From the NCBI RefSeq assembly GCF_019038415.1, contig NZ_JAFKRG010000009.1:186001-250000 (forward strand): DNA of 64,000 nt. Direction: 5' to 3'. Positions 9,123 to 21,402 of the stretch are shown piece by piece. Under the pieces are notes generated by a model that saw nothing but the letters and a program-made list of their open reading frames with translations, did not search any database and had not been told where the DNA came from. The translations under genes were made by a program, and so were the position numbers. Each line of letters begins with the position of its first letter. Within the stretch, counting starts at the first letter, position 1. This DNA is from Synechococcus sp. CCY 9618. Lineage in GTDB: Bacteria > Cyanobacteriota > Cyanobacteriia > PCC-6307 > Cyanobiaceae.

Positions 9123-10435
9123 GCCAGTGCCTCCAGCAGGGGTTCGATCTTCCAGCCCATCTCCCGCGCCTCGCCCTCCGGGTCGGAGTCGGCCACGATG
9201 CCGCCGCCCGCATGCAGCCGCAGCCGCCGGCCCCGCTGCAGCACGGTGCGGATCAGGATGCTGCTGTCGAAGCCGCCGTCGGCGCCCAGGTGAAACAGGG
9301 AGCCGCAGTAGGGACCCCGCGGCACCGGCTCCAGCTGGTTGAGGCGTCGGCAGGCGCGCACCTTGGGGGCCCCGGTGATCGACCCTCCCGGCCAGCAGGC
9401 CCGCAGCAGGTCCACCAGGCCGTGGCCTTCGGCCAGCCGGCCCATCACCACCGAGGTGAGGTGGTGCACATGGGCGTAGCTCTCCAGGCCCAGCAGCTGG
9501 GGCACATGCACCGACCCGGGCACGCACACCCGGCCCAGGTCGTTGCGCAGCAGATCGACGATCATCACGTTCTCGGCCCGGTCCTTGGGGTCGCAGATCA
9601 GGTCGGCGGCGCTGGCGGCATCGGCCTCGGGGTCGTGGTGGCGCGGCCGGGTGCCCTTGATGGGCCTGGTTTCCACCCGCCCGTCGGGGTGCAGGCGCAG
9701 AAAGCGCTCGGGGGAGGCGGAGATCACCGCTTCGGCCCCGGCCACCGCCAGGCCGGCGAAGGGGGCAGGGCCGCGGCGCACCAGGCGCCGGTAGAGGGCC
9801 AGGGGATCGGCCCGCCGCTCCCGCACGCTCTCGCAGCAGGCGGTGAGGTTGGCCTGGAACAGGTCCCCGGCGGCGATCCACTCCCGCAGGGTCCGCACCT
9901 GCTCTGCGTAGCGCTCGGGGGAGGTGTGCCAGTGCCAGTCGCTGCGCGGGATGGCCCCTCCGGTGTCCGGCCGGGTCTCCAGCTCCACGACCGCGGCGTG
10001 GGTTGCAGGGTCCTGGAGCAGCCGGGTCATGGCCGTCAGCCGGGCGGGATCGCGGCCCTCCAGCCAGAGCCGTTGCTCGCCCCGATCGAAGTGGATCAGA
10101 GGGTCGTGGCAGGCGGCCCAGAGGGTCGCCATGTCGGCGTCCTGCCAGTGGTCGGCCGGCTCCACCCAGGCGCCCGCCTCGTAGCCCAGCCAGCCGAGCC
10201 AGGGGCCTCCCCGCTGCTGCAGGGCCGCCAGGGCGGCGAAGGGGTCGGCCGCGCCGGCGCTGCCCGGCAGGCCCCGGCAGCACACCGTGGCCAGTGGATT
10301 CACCCCCAGCACGCCGTGGCGGCCGAGGGGGCTGCCGTCGCCGTCGAGCAGCACCAGCCCGTCCTGACCGAAGCGGTCGGCCAGGACCATGGCCAGGGCC
10401 CGGGGCTCCAGCCAGCCAAGCGGGTCGCTCTTCAA
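9119..10435 (-). CDS. pabB: Aminodeoxychorismate synthase component I
   Basis: Chorismate-utilising enzyme that aminates chorismate for p-aminobenzoate synthesis. The 438 residues carry the diagnostic PIKGTRPR motif; the lysine in this motif distinguishes PabB from anthranilate synthase TrpE, which has alanine there. The C-terminal block with [18 protein letters not shown] and [14 protein letters not shown] is intact. It is coupled by ATGA overlaps to queC upstream and pabC downstream. The glutaminase partner PabA is not in the window. Confidence 0.93.
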   Translation of the reverse strand: MKSDPLGWLEPRALAMVLADRFGQDGLVLLDGDGSPLGRHGVLGVNPLATVCCRGLPGSAGAADPFAALAALQQRGGPWLGWLGYEAGAWVEPADHWQDADMATLWAACHDPLIHFDRGEQRLWLEGRDPARLTAMTRLLQDPATHAAVVELETRPDTGGAIPRSDWHWHTSPERYAEQVRTLREWIAAGDLFQANLTACCESVRERRADPLALYRRLVRRGPAPFAGLAVAGAEAVISASPERFLRLHPDGRVETRPIKGTRPRHHDPEADAASAADLICDPKDRAENVMIVDLLRNDLGRVCVPGSVHVPQLLGLESYAHVHHLTSVVMGRLAEGHGLVDLLRACWPGGSITGAPKVRACRRLNQLEPVPRGPYCGSLFHLGADGGFDSSILIRTVLQRGRRLRLHAGGGIVADSDPEGEAREMGWKIEPLLEALA

Positions 10436-11166
10436 GGGGCCCCGGGGGTGCAGCCGTCGGCGCTTGCGGCGCCACTGGCCAGGTCGGATCGCCCCGCCGC
10501 CACCAGGGCGGCATCCCGGATGCGGCAGCTGTCGCAGCGGCCGCAGGGGTGCTCCCCGCCGCCGTAGCAGCTCCAGGTGGCCGCGATCGGCACCCCCAGC
10601 CGCAGGGCCTCCCTGACGATGGCGGTCTTGTCCCAGTGCACCAGCGGCGCCCAGAGGCGGGCCCCATGGCCCTCCCTCCCGGCCTTGCTGGCCAGGTCGG
10701 CCAGGGTCTGGAAGGCGGCCAGATAGTCGGGACGGCAGTCGGGGTAGCCGGAGTAATCCACCGCGTTCACCCCCAGCACCAGGGTGCCGGCGCCCCGGGC
10801 TTCGGCCAGGCTGAGCCCCAGGGCGATGAACACGGTGTTGCGCCCTGGCACGTACGTGCTGGGGATCTCCCCGTCGTTCACTCCCTCATCGGGCACGGGG
10901 ATGGTGGGATCGGTGAGGGCCGAGCCCCCCCAGGCCGCCAGGTTCACACTGATGGTGTGGTGCTCCTCCAGACCCAGGGATCCGGCCAGGGCGCCCGCGG
11001 CGGCGAGTTCGCGCCGGTGGCGCTGGCCGTAGTCGAAGGAGAGGCCGATCACCCGGTGGCCCGCCTCGATCGCCAGGGCCGCGGCGGTGGCGGAATCCAG
11101 TCCGCCGGAGAGCAGGGCGATCGCAAGGGGACGGGCGATGGGAGGCCGGGTGGGAAAGACGCCCAT
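10432..11166 (-). CDS. queC: 7-cyano-7-deazaguanine synthase QueC
   Basis: Converts 7-carboxy-7-deazaguanine to preQ0 using ATP and ammonia, in queuosine biosynthesis. The 244-residue protein shows the PP-loop SGGLDS (20-25) and the C-terminal zinc site formed by cysteines in [15 protein letters not shown]. Typical QueC sequences [15 protein letters not shown] and WSCY are present. queE, the preceding pathway step, lies 670 bp away on the same strand; the ecotin gene sits between them on the opposite strand. Confidence 0.96.
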   Translation of the reverse strand: MGVFPTRPPIARPLAIALLSGGLDSATAAALAIEAGHRVIGLSFDYGQRHRRELAAAGALAGSLGLEEHHTISVNLAAWGGSALTDPTIPVPDEGVNDGEIPSTYVPGRNTVFIALGLSLAEARGAGTLVLGVNAVDYSGYPDCRPDYLAAFQTLADLASKAGREGHGARLWAPLVHWDKTAIVREALRLGVPIAATWSCYGGGEHPCGRCDSCRIRDAALVAAGRSDLASGAASADGCTPGAP

Positions 11167-11274
11167 TCTGGAGACGCCCGGTGCCTGTCCCGTTGCTGCC
11201 CGCCGTCGTGATCGGCTCCTGTGCTCCGAGGGGCTTCAGGAGTGCCATCCTGGGGCCACCGTCCCCGATCTGCC

Positions 11275-11280
11275 GGAGGA
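11275..11280 (+). promoter_or_regulatory. Shine-Dalgarno of the ecotin gene
   Basis: GGAGGA lies five bases before ATG 11286 and selects this start over in-frame codons further upstream. The signal peptide then begins at the initiator methionine. Confidence 0.65.
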
Positions 11281-11285
11281 GCCCC

Positions 11286-11813
11286 ATGGCCCATGCCCTG
11301 CGCCCCGCCGCAGCCGCCGTCGCCGTGCCGCTCCTGCTGGGGATGGGGCTGGCTCCGGCGCTGGCCATCCCCCGGCTGGATCTGAAGCCCTATCCCCTGC
11401 CGGCCGCCGGCCAGACCCGCTGGGTCATCCAGCTGCCCGGGGTGCTGCCGCCCACCGCCGATCCCCGCCTGTCTTCCAGCCCCAGCGACTGGCGGGTGCA
11501 GCTGATCGCCGGCCGGGAGGTGGAGGCCGACTGCAACCAGATGGCCTTCCGCGGCCGCTTCCGGGCCAGCTGGGTGGAGGCCCTGGGCGTCAGTGTCTAC
11601 CGGGTGAGCGATGTGGGACCGATGGTGTCGACCCGCATGGCCTGCCCCCCCGGCGAGGCGAAGCGGAAGCTGTTCGTGCCGATGGGCAGCAAGCCCTACG
11701 TGGTTCCCTACGACGCCAGCCGTCCGATCGTGGTCTACACCCCGCAGGACCTGCAGCTGCGCTGGCGGCTGTGGAAGGCGGAGAAGGTGCAGCAGCCGGC
11801 CCTGCCCCTCTGA
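11286..11813 (+). CDS. eco: Ecotin-family serine protease inhibitor (periplasmic)
   Basis: A 175-residue secreted inhibitor. A signal peptide (MAHALRPAAAAVAVPLLLGM onward) ends at APALA near residue 27. The mature protein aligns with E. coli ecotin throughout: LKPYP, VIQLPG, VEADCN, VSTxMACP, PIVVYTPQDLQLRWRLWKAE. The two cysteines forming the ecotin disulfide are present (Cys83 and Cys120). The reactive loop reads VSTRMACP, placing Arg117 at P1, where E. coli ecotin has Met84; this should favour trypsin-like targets. It is a lone plus-strand gene between queC and queE. Confidence 0.92.
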   Translation: MAHALRPAAAAVAVPLLLGMGLAPALAIPRLDLKPYPLPAAGQTRWVIQLPGVLPPTADPRLSSSPSDWRVQLIAGREVEADCNQMAFRGRFRASWVEALGVSVYRVSDVGPMVSTRMACPPGEAKRKLFVPMGSKPYVVPYDASRPIVVYTPQDLQLRWRLWKAEKVQQPALPL

Positions 11814-11838
11814 CCTGTCACCGGCCAGAGGCCGGGGC

Positions 11839-14152
<2,314 letters not shown>

Positions 14153-14294
14153 TCACCCAATCTACCGACCCTTTCCAGACCCCCAGGCCGCCCCTCTGCT
14201 CTCTCACGCTCCAGGGGGGCGTCTGCGGCGCCACCGGAGCCTGCCGTTGCTCGCGCCAGCGAGCGTGGGCCGGCGCAGGCGGCACCGCTGACGC

Positions 14295-14789
14295 TCACCC
14301 CTCCAGGAGGCTCCGGAGCATCCAGGCCGTCTTCTCGTGGATCTGGAGCCGCTGGGTGAGCAGATCGGCGGTGGGCTGGTCGTTGGCCTCGTCCGCCGTG
14401 GTGAACACGTCGCGGATCGTGCGGGCCACCGTCTCGTGGCCGACCACCAGCTCCCGCACCATGTCCATGGCGGCGGGAACCCCCTTCGACTCGGGAACGG
14501 AGGACAGGCCGGAGTAGGTGGAGCCGCCGTAGGGGGCGGGCAAGCCCAGGGCCCGGATCCGCTCGGCGATCTCGTCGAGGGCGGTCCAGAGCTCGGTGTA
14601 CTGCTCCATGAACATCAGGTGCAGGGTGTTGAACATCGGCCCGGTGACGTTCCAGTGGAAGCCGTGGGTCTTGGCATAGAGCACGGTGCTGTCGGCGAGC
14701 ACCCGTCCGAGGCCCTCTGCGATCTGTTTTCGCTGGGCCTCCGGGATGCCGATGTCGATGGCAGGGGGCGTGGGGGCTTTGCTGGCCAT
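14295..14789 (-). CDS. dps: Dps-family ferritin-like DNA-protection protein
   Basis: Forms 12-subunit cages that oxidise and store iron and protect DNA under stress. The 164-residue protein has ferroxidase ligands His45 (HGFHWN), His57, Asp72 and Glu76 ([12 protein letters not shown]). The position equivalent to E. coli Asp67 is Met61, with Glu62 next to it. The ATG at 14789 is chosen because the conserved sequence begins just after it; an extended start would read through a 27-base palindrome. It is a single gene between pyrG and aspS. Confidence 0.9.
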   Translation of the reverse strand: MASKAPTPPAIDIGIPEAQRKQIAEGLGRVLADSTVLYAKTHGFHWNVTGPMFNTLHLMFMEQYTELWTALDEIAERIRALGLPAPYGGSTYSGLSSVPESKGVPAAMDMVRELVVGHETVARTIRDVFTTADEANDQPTADLLTQRLQIHEKTAWMLRSLLEG

Positions 14790-14792
14790 GAA

Positions 14793-14819
14793 GTTAATGC
14801 GGACTAACTCCGTTTTAAC
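14793..14819 (-). promoter_or_regulatory. Nested palindrome immediately upstream of dps
   Basis: Arms GTTAA and CGGA pair with TCCG and TTAAC around a five-base centre, giving a 27-base interrupted dyad that ends three bases before the dps ATG. It lies in an AT-richer patch than its surroundings. It could be an operator for an oxidative-stress or metal regulator, or an mRNA hairpin. No known regulator consensus is claimed. Confidence 0.45.
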
Positions 14820-14886
14820 CCGCCGAGGGCCTGGGCCGCTTCGCCGGCGCCATCCCTGTGCCATGACATGCCGAGCGGCTTGTGGC

Positions 14887-16707
14887 TCAGTTCTCCTCGC
14901 TCCAGGTGCTGGCCACGTGCAGCTCCGCCAGCTGGGCGTCGGTGACGTCGGCGGGGGCCTGGGTGAGCAGACACCTGGCCTGCTGGGTTTTCGGGAAGGC
15001 GATGGTGTCGCGGATCGACTCCTCCCCGGCCAGCAGCATCACCAGCCGGTCCATGCCGAAGGCGATGCCGCCGTGGGGCGGGGCGCCCATGTCGAGGGCC
15101 TCCATCAGGAAGCCGAACTGGCGCTCGGCCTCCTCCAGGGGCAGGCCGATGGTCTGCAGCACCTGGCGCTGCAGGGCCGAATCGTGGATGCGCAGGGAGC
15201 CGCCGCCCAGCTCCAGGCCGTTGAGCACCAGGTCGTAGGCCTGGGCGCGGGCCGTGGGCAGCCGCTCGGCCCAGGCGGCCGGGTCGCTGCCCAGGTCGTC
15301 GGGGTTGGGGGCGCAGAAGGGGTGGTGCAGGGCCTCCAGCCGGTTCTCGCCTGCGTTGACCTCGAACATCGGGAAGTCGACCACCCAGAGGAAGTTCCAG
15401 CGGTCGTTGTCCCGGTCGGCCGGCACCAGGCCCAGCTCCCGGGCCAGGTACTGGCGCACCCGGTCGAGGGCCTTGTTGACCGTGGCCGTGTCGCCGGCAC
15501 CGAACAGCAGCAGCGTGCCCTCGGCGGCGCCGGTGCGTTCCAGCAGCTCCGCTCTCTTGTCGGCGTCGAGGTTGTCCTTGATGGCGCCGATGCTGTCGAT
15601 CTCACCGCCGGCCCGCACCCGGATGAAGGCCAGGCCGCCGGCGCCGGCCGCCTGGGCCTCCCGGAACACATCGCCGCCGGGCTTGATCCGCACGTTGCTG
15701 ACGGCCTCGTTGCCCCCCGTCACGGCGATGCACTTCACCGACCCGCCGGCCGCCACGGCGCCGGAGAACACCTTGAAGCCCATGTCCCGGACGATGTCCG
15801 AGACGTCGGTGAGCTCCATGCCGTAGCGGGTGTCGGGCCGGTCGGTGCCATAGCGGGCCATGGCCTCGTGCCAGGTGAGCCGGGGGAAGGGCCGCGGCAG
15901 CTCGATCCCCTTCACCTGCTGCCAGATGGCGGCGATCAGGCCCTCGTTGAGCGCCAGGATCTGCTCCTGGTCCATGAAGCTCATCTCCATGTCCAGCTGG
16001 GTGAACTCCGGCTGGCGGTCGGCCCGCAGGTCCTCGTCGCGGAAGCAGCGGGCCAGCTGGTAATAGCGCTCGATGCCGCCCACCATCAGCAGCTGCTTGA
16101 ACAGCTGGGGCGACTGGGGCAGGGCGAACCACTCGCCTCCGCAGACCCGCGAGGGCACCAGATAGTCGCGGGCGCCCTCGGGGGTGGAGCGGGTGAGCAC
16201 GGGGGTTTCCACCTCGATGAAGCCCTCGGCTTCCAGGTGGCCCCGGGCGGCTCGCACGGTGGCGTGGCGCAGGCGCAGGTTGCGGGCCATGCGCTCGCGG
16301 CGCAGATCGAGGTAGCGGTGGCGCAGGCGCAGCTCCTCGCGGGTGTTCTCCTCGTCGTGAACCGACACCGGAAAGGGCAGGTTGCCGCGCACCTCATTGA
16401 GCACCGTGATGCCGGCGGCCAGCACCTCGATCGCCCCGGTGGCCAGCCGCTCGTTGCGGGATTCCTCGGGACGGGCCCGCACCTTTCCCTCCACCTGCAG
16501 CACGGTCTCGTTGCGCAGCCGCTCGGCCACGGCGAAGGCGGCGGGGGCCAGATCCGGGTCCACCGTGATCTGCACGGTGCCGCTGCGGTCCCGCAGGTCG
16601 ATGAAGATCACCCCGCCATGGTCGCGGCGCCGATCGACCCAGCCGCACAGCTGGACGCCCGTACCGATGGCGTCGTTGCGCAGATCGCCGCACCCGTGGC
16701 TGCGCAT
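14887..16707 (-). CDS. aspS: Aspartyl-tRNA synthetase
   Basis: Class II aminoacyl-tRNA synthetase of bacterial type, 606 residues. The N-terminal OB-fold anticodon-binding domain ([23 protein letters not shown] split near 20-45) is followed by class II motif 2 ([18 protein letters not shown]) and motif 3 ([12 protein letters not shown]), with the bacterial GAD insertion between them. The ATG at 16707 ([10 protein letters not shown]) is chosen by family N-terminus; a GTG at 16740 could add 11 residues. Cyanobacterial AspRS may be non-discriminating, which the sequence alone does not settle. Confidence 0.96.
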   Translation of the reverse strand: MRSHGCGDLRNDAIGTGVQLCGWVDRRRDHGGVIFIDLRDRSGTVQITVDPDLAPAAFAVAERLRNETVLQVEGKVRARPEESRNERLATGAIEVLAAGITVLNEVRGNLPFPVSVHDEENTREELRLRHRYLDLRRERMARNLRLRHATVRAARGHLEAEGFIEVETPVLTRSTPEGARDYLVPSRVCGGEWFALPQSPQLFKQLLMVGGIERYYQLARCFRDEDLRADRQPEFTQLDMEMSFMDQEQILALNEGLIAAIWQQVKGIELPRPFPRLTWHEAMARYGTDRPDTRYGMELTDVSDIVRDMGFKVFSGAVAAGGSVKCIAVTGGNEAVSNVRIKPGGDVFREAQAAGAGGLAFIRVRAGGEIDSIGAIKDNLDADKRAELLERTGAAEGTLLLFGAGDTATVNKALDRVRQYLARELGLVPADRDNDRWNFLWVVDFPMFEVNAGENRLEALHHPFCAPNPDDLGSDPAAWAERLPTARAQAYDLVLNGLELGGGSLRIHDSALQRQVLQTIGLPLEEAERQFGFLMEALDMGAPPHGGIAFGMDRLVMLLAGEESIRDTIAFPKTQQARCLLTQAPADVTDAQLAELHVASTWSEEN

Positions 16708-16756
16708 GGAGAAGGACACATCAATGGGCGAGTTTCCCACGTGGAGCGGGCCGCCC

Positions 16757-17884
16757 TCAGCCGCGCCGGTAGAAGGGCCGCTTCACCACCAGCGCCGGCT
16801 CGGCCCTGCCGCGGATCTCGACGGCCAGTTCGGTGCCGGGCTTCGCCGCCGCCGCCGGGACATAGGCCAGCGCCACCGCCTCCCCCAGGGTCGGCGACCA
16901 GGTGCCGCTGGTGACCACACCCACCGGCTGTCCGTCCTGCAGCACCGGGTAGCCGTGGCGGGCGATGGCCCGGCCCTGCAGCTTCAGCCCCACCAGCTTC
17001 CGGCTCACCCCTGCGGCGGTCTGCCGTTCCAGGGCGGCGCGGCCGATGAAGTCGGCCGGCATCTCCAGGTGCACCAGCCAGCCCAGGCCCGCCTCCAGGG
17101 GGGTGGTGGTCGCATCCATCTCGTTGCCGTAGAGGTGCATGGCCGCCTCCAGCCGCAGGGTGTCGCGGGCGCCGAGGCCGCAGGGGGTGACGCCGCCGGC
17201 CAGCAGCCGCTCCCACAGGGCCAGGCCCGCCTCACGGCCCAACAGCAGCTCGAAGCCGTCCTCACCGGTGTAGCCGGTGCGGCCCACGAACACCGGCGCC
17301 CCGTCGATGGTCAGTTCCCGGTGGCCGAAACGGGGCAGGCCGCCCAGATCGGCGCCGCTGAGGGCCTCGAGCCGGGCGGCGGCTTCCGGCCCCTGCAGGG
17401 CCAGCAGCACCCCGTCGCCCTTGCGGTCGCTGATGCGGATCCCCTCGGGGGCCAGCTGGGCGGTGATCCAGGCGGTGTCCGCCTCGGCGCAGGCGGCGTT
17501 GATCACCAGCACCAGCTCGTCAGTGCTGTCGTTCTCCGGACCTTCCCCCCCGGCCACCCGGCCCCGGTCGTAGACGATCAGGTCGTCACGAATGCCGCCG
17601 GCTTCGTTGAGCAGCACCGTGTAGCAGGCCTCGCCGGGGCCGATGCGGAACAGGTCGGTGGGCACCAGCCGCTGCAGGGCGTCCTTGGCGCCGTCGCCCC
17701 GGAGGCTGAGTACCCCCATGTGGGAGATGTCGAAGACGCCGCAGTGCTGGCGCACGGCGTTGTGCTCCTGCACCAGGCCGGAGAACTGGATGGCCATCTC
17801 CCAGCCGGCGAAGGGCACCATGCGGGCGCCGGCGGCGACGGCGGCGGCGGCCAGGGGGGTGCGGCGCAGGGGAGAGGAATCCAT
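16757..17884 (-). CDS. gcvT: Glycine cleavage system T protein (aminomethyltransferase)
   Basis: Transfers the methylene carbon from the H-protein-bound intermediate to tetrahydrofolate, releasing ammonia. It is important in cyanobacteria for photorespiratory glycine. The 375-residue sequence shows [22 protein letters not shown] and the folate-binding region [12 protein letters not shown], and ends with the GcvT C-terminal barrel. It lies 49 bases upstream of aspS on the same strand. GcvP and GcvH are not in the window. Confidence 0.95.
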   Translation of the reverse strand: MDSSPLRRTPLAAAAVAAGARMVPFAGWEMAIQFSGLVQEHNAVRQHCGVFDISHMGVLSLRGDGAKDALQRLVPTDLFRIGPGEACYTVLLNEAGGIRDDLIVYDRGRVAGGEGPENDSTDELVLVINAACAEADTAWITAQLAPEGIRISDRKGDGVLLALQGPEAAARLEALSGADLGGLPRFGHRELTIDGAPVFVGRTGYTGEDGFELLLGREAGLALWERLLAGGVTPCGLGARDTLRLEAAMHLYGNEMDATTTPLEAGLGWLVHLEMPADFIGRAALERQTAAGVSRKLVGLKLQGRAIARHGYPVLQDGQPVGVVTSGTWSPTLGEAVALAYVPAAAAKPGTELAVEIRGRAEPALVVKRPFYRRG

Positions 17885-18067
17885 AGGGAGACTGCCGGCC
17901 GGCCAGGGGACACCGGTTGACGGTGGCGCGATCCTATGGAGTGCCGGTGGGCAGGCTGCTGGGCGGCGACCGCGTCAGCAATCCCGAAGAAAGCCTGTGA
18001 TTCGGGTTCCACCACTGGTGTAGGGGCGAAGAACTGCCTACCTTGAGCAGCCCAATGGGTCGACCGG

Positions 18068-18307
18068 ATGGGCAACCGTCCCCACTGCCGCAGCTGCCGC
18101 CACTGCACCCCTCCCGCCGGGGTGGAGATGGGCTGGTGCCAGCTCCGCCAGCTGCCCATCCATCCCGAGCTGGTGGCGGATCTCTGGTGCCATCACTGGA
18201 CGGCCCGTCCGCCGCGGCTTCCGGTGGTGACCCCCGAGGGGCTGCAACGGCCCGGCCGGCTGCCGGCGGGCAACCAGCAGCTCAGCCTGGCCACCGGCCT
18301 CGCCTGA
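18068..18307 (+). CDS. Small cysteine-rich protein of unknown function
   Basis: A 79-residue product with CRSCRHC near the N-terminus, WCQLR and DLWCHHWT. The paired cysteines and histidines look like a small zinc-binding fold, and the middle (residues 1-50) has more sequence character than the C-terminal tail. I believe similar short WCxLR...CHHWT proteins occur in picocyanobacteria but cannot confirm it here. No named family is assigned. Confidence 0.5.
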   Translation: MGNRPHCRSCRHCTPPAGVEMGWCQLRQLPIHPELVADLWCHHWTARPPRLPVVTPEGLQRPGRLPAGNQQLSLATGLA

Positions 18308-18437
18308 AATCCGAAGAAAAGAGGAAATTCGTTACGGTTGATGCCGATTCGAAGCTCCTCAGTCATTTCCCCGCCCGGCCCCCTCGCACCCCCGGGGGAT
18401 CGGCTGTAGGAAGGCACCATGTTGTCCACCCTGCACC

Positions 18438-18445
18438 AGGAGGTG
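18438..18445 (+). promoter_or_regulatory. Very strong Shine-Dalgarno for TTG-started gene
   Basis: AGGAGGTG lies seven bases before TTG 18453, near-perfect complementarity to the 16S 3' end. It decides the start of the cyclic-nucleotide-binding-fold gene. Confidence 0.7.
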
Positions 18446-18452
18446 TCCTGAA

Positions 18453-18851
18453 TTGAACAGAACCACCGCATCCCCATCCCCCATCGAGCTGATGGCGGTC
18501 CATGTGGATTGTGAAACCTTCACCCTGCCCACCGGTGCCCACGTCTTCTCCCGCGGAGCGGCCGCCGATGCCATCTACGCGGTGCGTCGCGGCATTGTCG
18601 AACTGGTGGGTGAGCAGGGCGAAAAAACCTGTTACCGCCCCGGCGAGCTGTTCAGCTACCAGGACATCACCTGGCGGGAACTGAGTCACCGCAGCGATGC
18701 CTTCGCGCGCACACCGGTGGAGGTGCTGCGGCTGGATCGGCTGCGCTTCCTGAACCTGCTCCACAACCACCCAACCCTCGCGGTGCAGCTGATCGGCCAG
18801 CAGCACGATCGCCTGCGGGAGCAGCGCGCCAGCGGCACCTGCTGCTACTGA
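18453..18851 (+). CDS. Cyclic-nucleotide-binding-fold protein without DNA-binding domain
   Basis: A 132-residue protein consisting of a Crp-like beta-roll: THVFSRG-like turn (GAHVFSRGAAADAIYAVRRGIVEL), a GELFSYQDI segment and a C-terminal helix. The usual helix-turn-helix of Crp/Fnr regulators is absent. The phosphate-binding cassette (FGE...RxAxV) is not recognisable, so it may not bind cAMP. The C-terminus ends CCY. It converges with and overlaps speB by seven bases. Confidence 0.75.
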   Translation: MNRTTASPSPIELMAVHVDCETFTLPTGAHVFSRGAAADAIYAVRRGIVELVGEQGEKTCYRPGELFSYQDITWRELSHRSDAFARTPVEVLRLDRLRFLNLLHNHPTLAVQLIGQQHDRLREQRASGTCCY

Positions 18852-19714
18852 GCGGGCCCTCGGCCGAGCAGCAGGAGCAGGCTGCGGGTCACCTTGGCGG
18901 CGAGCACGGCGCTGACGCCGCTGGGGTCGAGCTGGGGGGCCAGTTCCACCACATCGGCGGCCACCAGATGGTGGTGGCGCAGCTCCTCCACCAGAACGGC
19001 GAAGTCGGGCCAGTGGAAGCCGCCGGGCTCGGGGGTGCCCGTGCCTGGCAGGACGGCCGGATCAAACCAGTCGAGGTCCACGGTGAGGTAGATGGGCCTG
19101 CCCCGCAGGGGCCGCAGGGCCTGGGCCATGGCCTCGATCGGCACCAGCCGGCCGCTGGAGCGCAGTTCCCGGAACTCCTCGCGGGTGCCGCTGCGGATGG
19201 CGATCTGGCGAAGCGTGCCGCTGGGCAGCACCTCCAGGCAGCGGCGCATGGCACAGGCGTGGCTGTGATGGGCCCCGAGCCAGCTCTGGCGCAGGTCGGC
19301 GTGGGCGTCCAGCTGCACCAGGGCCAGATCGGGGTGTTGCTCGGCCACCGCCGCCACCGCTCCGCTGCTGATCGAGTGCTCCCCGCCCAGCATCAGGGGC
19401 GCCAGGCCCTGGGCCAGCACGGTCTCGGTGGCCCGGCGCACCGCCGCCACCACCGGCTCGGGGGCACCGAAGGGGATCGCCACGGCGCCCAGGTCGGCGA
19501 TGGCCAGCTCCTCCAGGTCCAGGTCGAGCTGGGGGTCGTAGCTCTCCAGGCCGTTGCTCACCTCCCGGATCGCCGCCGGTCCGAAGCGGGTGCCGGGACG
19601 GAAGGAGGTGGTGCCGTCGTAGGGAACGCCGAACAGGCCCACCGCGCAGCCCCGAGGCTCGCGTCGGGCGCCCATGAAGATCGCGCCTTCGGTGTCGAAC
19701 AGGTCGCTGTTCAT
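18845..19714 (-). CDS. speB: Agmatinase/ureohydrolase (arginase family)
   Basis: Manganese-dependent ureohydrolase, most likely agmatine to putrescine plus urea. The 289-residue protein has the metal motifs GGEHS, DAHADL and VDLDWFDP. The 4-base ATGA overlap with spermidine synthase places it in polyamine synthesis. Its urea product would feed the urease implied by ureG at the window start. Substrate (agmatine versus guanidinobutyrate or arginine) is inferred from context. Confidence 0.9.
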   Translation of the reverse strand: MNSDLFDTEGAIFMGARREPRGCAVGLFGVPYDGTTSFRPGTRFGPAAIREVSNGLESYDPQLDLDLEELAIADLGAVAIPFGAPEPVVAAVRRATETVLAQGLAPLMLGGEHSISSGAVAAVAEQHPDLALVQLDAHADLRQSWLGAHHSHACAMRRCLEVLPSGTLRQIAIRSGTREEFRELRSSGRLVPIEAMAQALRPLRGRPIYLTVDLDWFDPAVLPGTGTPEPGGFHWPDFAVLVEELRHHHLVAADVVELAPQLDPSGVSAVLAAKVTRSLLLLLGRGPAQ

Positions 19715-20607
19715 GGCTGGTCCCCATCGGTCGCCGCCAGCGCCCGCTCCACGAAGGCGGGCACCGCCTCGAAGGCGCCCCGCTGCCAGCGGGGCGACCA
19801 GATGGCGCAGCCGCCGGCCACCGCCGCGGCCCGTTCGGCCAGGGGCTCCCGGTAGCGGGGGCCGTCGGGGCAGGCGAAGGTCCAGCTCCACCAGCCGCTG
19901 GGGTACATGGGCACCCAGCCGTAGAGGGGATCGGCATGGCCGAACACCTCGCGCAGCAGTCGCACGGTGTCGATGTGCACCTGGCGGAAGGCCTCGGGGG
20001 ATTCGCTCTGGGTGGCGAACACGCCGCCGGGCCGCAGCAGGCGGCGGCAGTGCTGGAAGAAGCTGCGGTTGAACAGGCCCTCGGCCGGTCCGGCCGGGTC
20101 GGAGCCGTCCACCAGCACCACGTCGTAGCTGGCATCGGCGGACGAGGCCGCCCAGCCGATGCCGTCGCCCACGGTGAGGTGGAAGCGGGGGTCGCTCCAG
20201 GCGCCGCCGCCGAGGGAGGGCAGGTGGCGGCGGGCCAGCTCCACCACCAGCCCATCGATCTCCACCATGTCCAGATGGACGACGCCGGCATGGCGCAGAC
20301 ACTCCCGGGCGGTGCCGCCGTCGCCGCCGCCGATCACCAGCACCCGCTCGATCGAAGCGGCAGCGCAGAGGGCCGGATGGACCAGGGGTTCGTGGTAGTG
20401 CCGTTCCTGGCGTTCCGCCGTCATCCAGCAACCGTCGAGCAGCAGACCCTTGCCGTAGGCCGGGCTGTCGATGATCGTGATGCGTTGGTAGGGGCTGATG
20501 CGCTCCTCCACCACGGTGGCCGCCAGGCCGTAGCGCACGCCGTCGAGCTCCTCGTCCACCCAGGCGTCGCCGGAGCGGGGGGCGGCAGGTGGCTGCAGAG
20601 GACCCAT
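19711..20607 (-). CDS. speE: Spermidine synthase (polyamine aminopropyltransferase)
   Basis: Transfers aminopropyl from decarboxylated S-adenosylmethionine to putrescine. The 298-residue protein has the N-terminal beta domain ([20 protein letters not shown]) and a Rossmann methyltransferase-like core with [16 protein letters not shown], the acidic loop DMVEID, and the catalytic segment [15 protein letters not shown]. The ATG at 20607 fits the usual N-terminus. It is translationally coupled to speB. Confidence 0.93.
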   Translation of the reverse strand: MGPLQPPAAPRSGDAWVDEELDGVRYGLAATVVEERISPYQRITIIDSPAYGKGLLLDGCWMTAERQERHYHEPLVHPALCAAASIERVLVIGGGDGGTARECLRHAGVVHLDMVEIDGLVVELARRHLPSLGGGAWSDPRFHLTVGDGIGWAASSADASYDVVLVDGSDPAGPAEGLFNRSFFQHCRRLLRPGGVFATQSESPEAFRQVHIDTVRLLREVFGHADPLYGWVPMYPSGWWSWTFACPDGPRYREPLAERAAAVAGGCAIWSPRWQRGAFEAVPAFVERALAATDGDQP

Positions 20608-20664
20608 GCGGTTGGCTCGTGGCTTTCCAGCTAAACCTTCAGCAGCACCCCTTGTCACGGAGCC

Positions 20665-21402
20665 ATGGCACCTTCCCGTCGCCAGTTGCTGCGGTTTGCC
20701 GCCCTGGGGGCCGGTGGCCTGGTGCTCGAATCCCTGGCTCCCCGCGCAGCGGCGGCGGCCGAGGGCGATCTGGCGGAGCGGCTGTCGGTGTGCCGCCCCA
20801 GCGGTGACCCCCTGCAGGAGCTGCTGCGCCGCAACCGGGACTTCTGCCGGGTCTGGCAGGCGGCGGAGCGCAGCGAGGATCCCGTCGACCGGGCCACCCT
20901 GCTGCACGACACCTGGCCGCTCCACTGCCAGGTGCGTCCCGATGCCCTGGCCGCCGGCCAGCGGCCCTGGGCCTCGGTGCTCTGCTGCGCCGATTCGCGG
21001 GTGGCACCGGAGTGGATCTTCGCCTGCGGCTCCGGCGAACTGTTCGAGGTGCGCAGCGCCGGCAACACGGCCTTCGCCGAGGGCATCGCCTCGCTGGAGT
21101 TCGCCGTGGCGGAACTGGCGGTGCCCCTGATCCTGGTGATGGGCCACAGCGGCTGCGGCGCGGTGACCGCCGCCATGGCCACAGAGCCGCTCACGCCCCT
21201 GCTCGAAGACCTGGTGGCGCCGATCCGGGCCACACTCCAGCCCGGTGCCGATCTGGCCCAGGCGGTGCGCACCAACGCCGCCGCCGCCGCCGCCGACCTG
21301 CCTCGCTGCAGTGGCCTGCTGCGCGATGCGGTGGCGGACGGGCGGCTGCAGATCCAGGCCGCCTACTTCGACATCGGCAGCGGCGAAGTGAGCCTGGTGT
21401 GA
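20665..21402 (+). CDS. Tat-exported beta-class carbonic anhydrase
   Basis: Zinc enzyme interconverting CO2 and bicarbonate. The 245-residue protein starts with a twin-arginine signal (SRRQLLRF, hydrophobic stretch, cleavage near APRAAAAA). The catalytic residues are Cys108, Asp110 and Arg112 (CADSR) and His161/Cys164 (HSGC). Export implies a periplasmic or extracellular anhydrase, not a carboxysomal one. It shares a GTGA overlap with the downstream ArfB-like gene. The periplasmic role resembles EcaB of Synechocystis, but orthology is not established. Confidence 0.9.
   Translation: MAPSRRQLLRFAALGAGGLVLESLAPRAAAAAEGDLAERLSVCRPSGDPLQELLRRNRDFCRVWQAAERSEDPVDRATLLHDTWPLHCQVRPDALAAGQRPWASVLCCADSRVAPEWIFACGSGELFEVRSAGNTAFAEGIASLEFAVAELAVPLILVMGHSGCGAVTAAMATEPLTPLLEDLVAPIRATLQPGADLAQAVRTNAAAAAADLPRCSGLLRDAVADGRLQIQAAYFDIGSGEVSLV

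Noticed and set aside
9123-10667. Upstream extension of the pabC frame through pabB and queC
   Set aside because: Only the part from ATG 9122 matches aminodeoxychorismate lyase; the upstream part is arginine/proline/glycine-rich and overlaps the conserved pabB sequence.
18838-18875. CCTGCTGCT/AGCAGCAGG repeat at the convergent end of the cNMP-fold gene and speB
   Set aside because: The arms pair but the 20-base spacer is long and both arms lie in leucine/glutamine codon runs, so coding constraint explains it.
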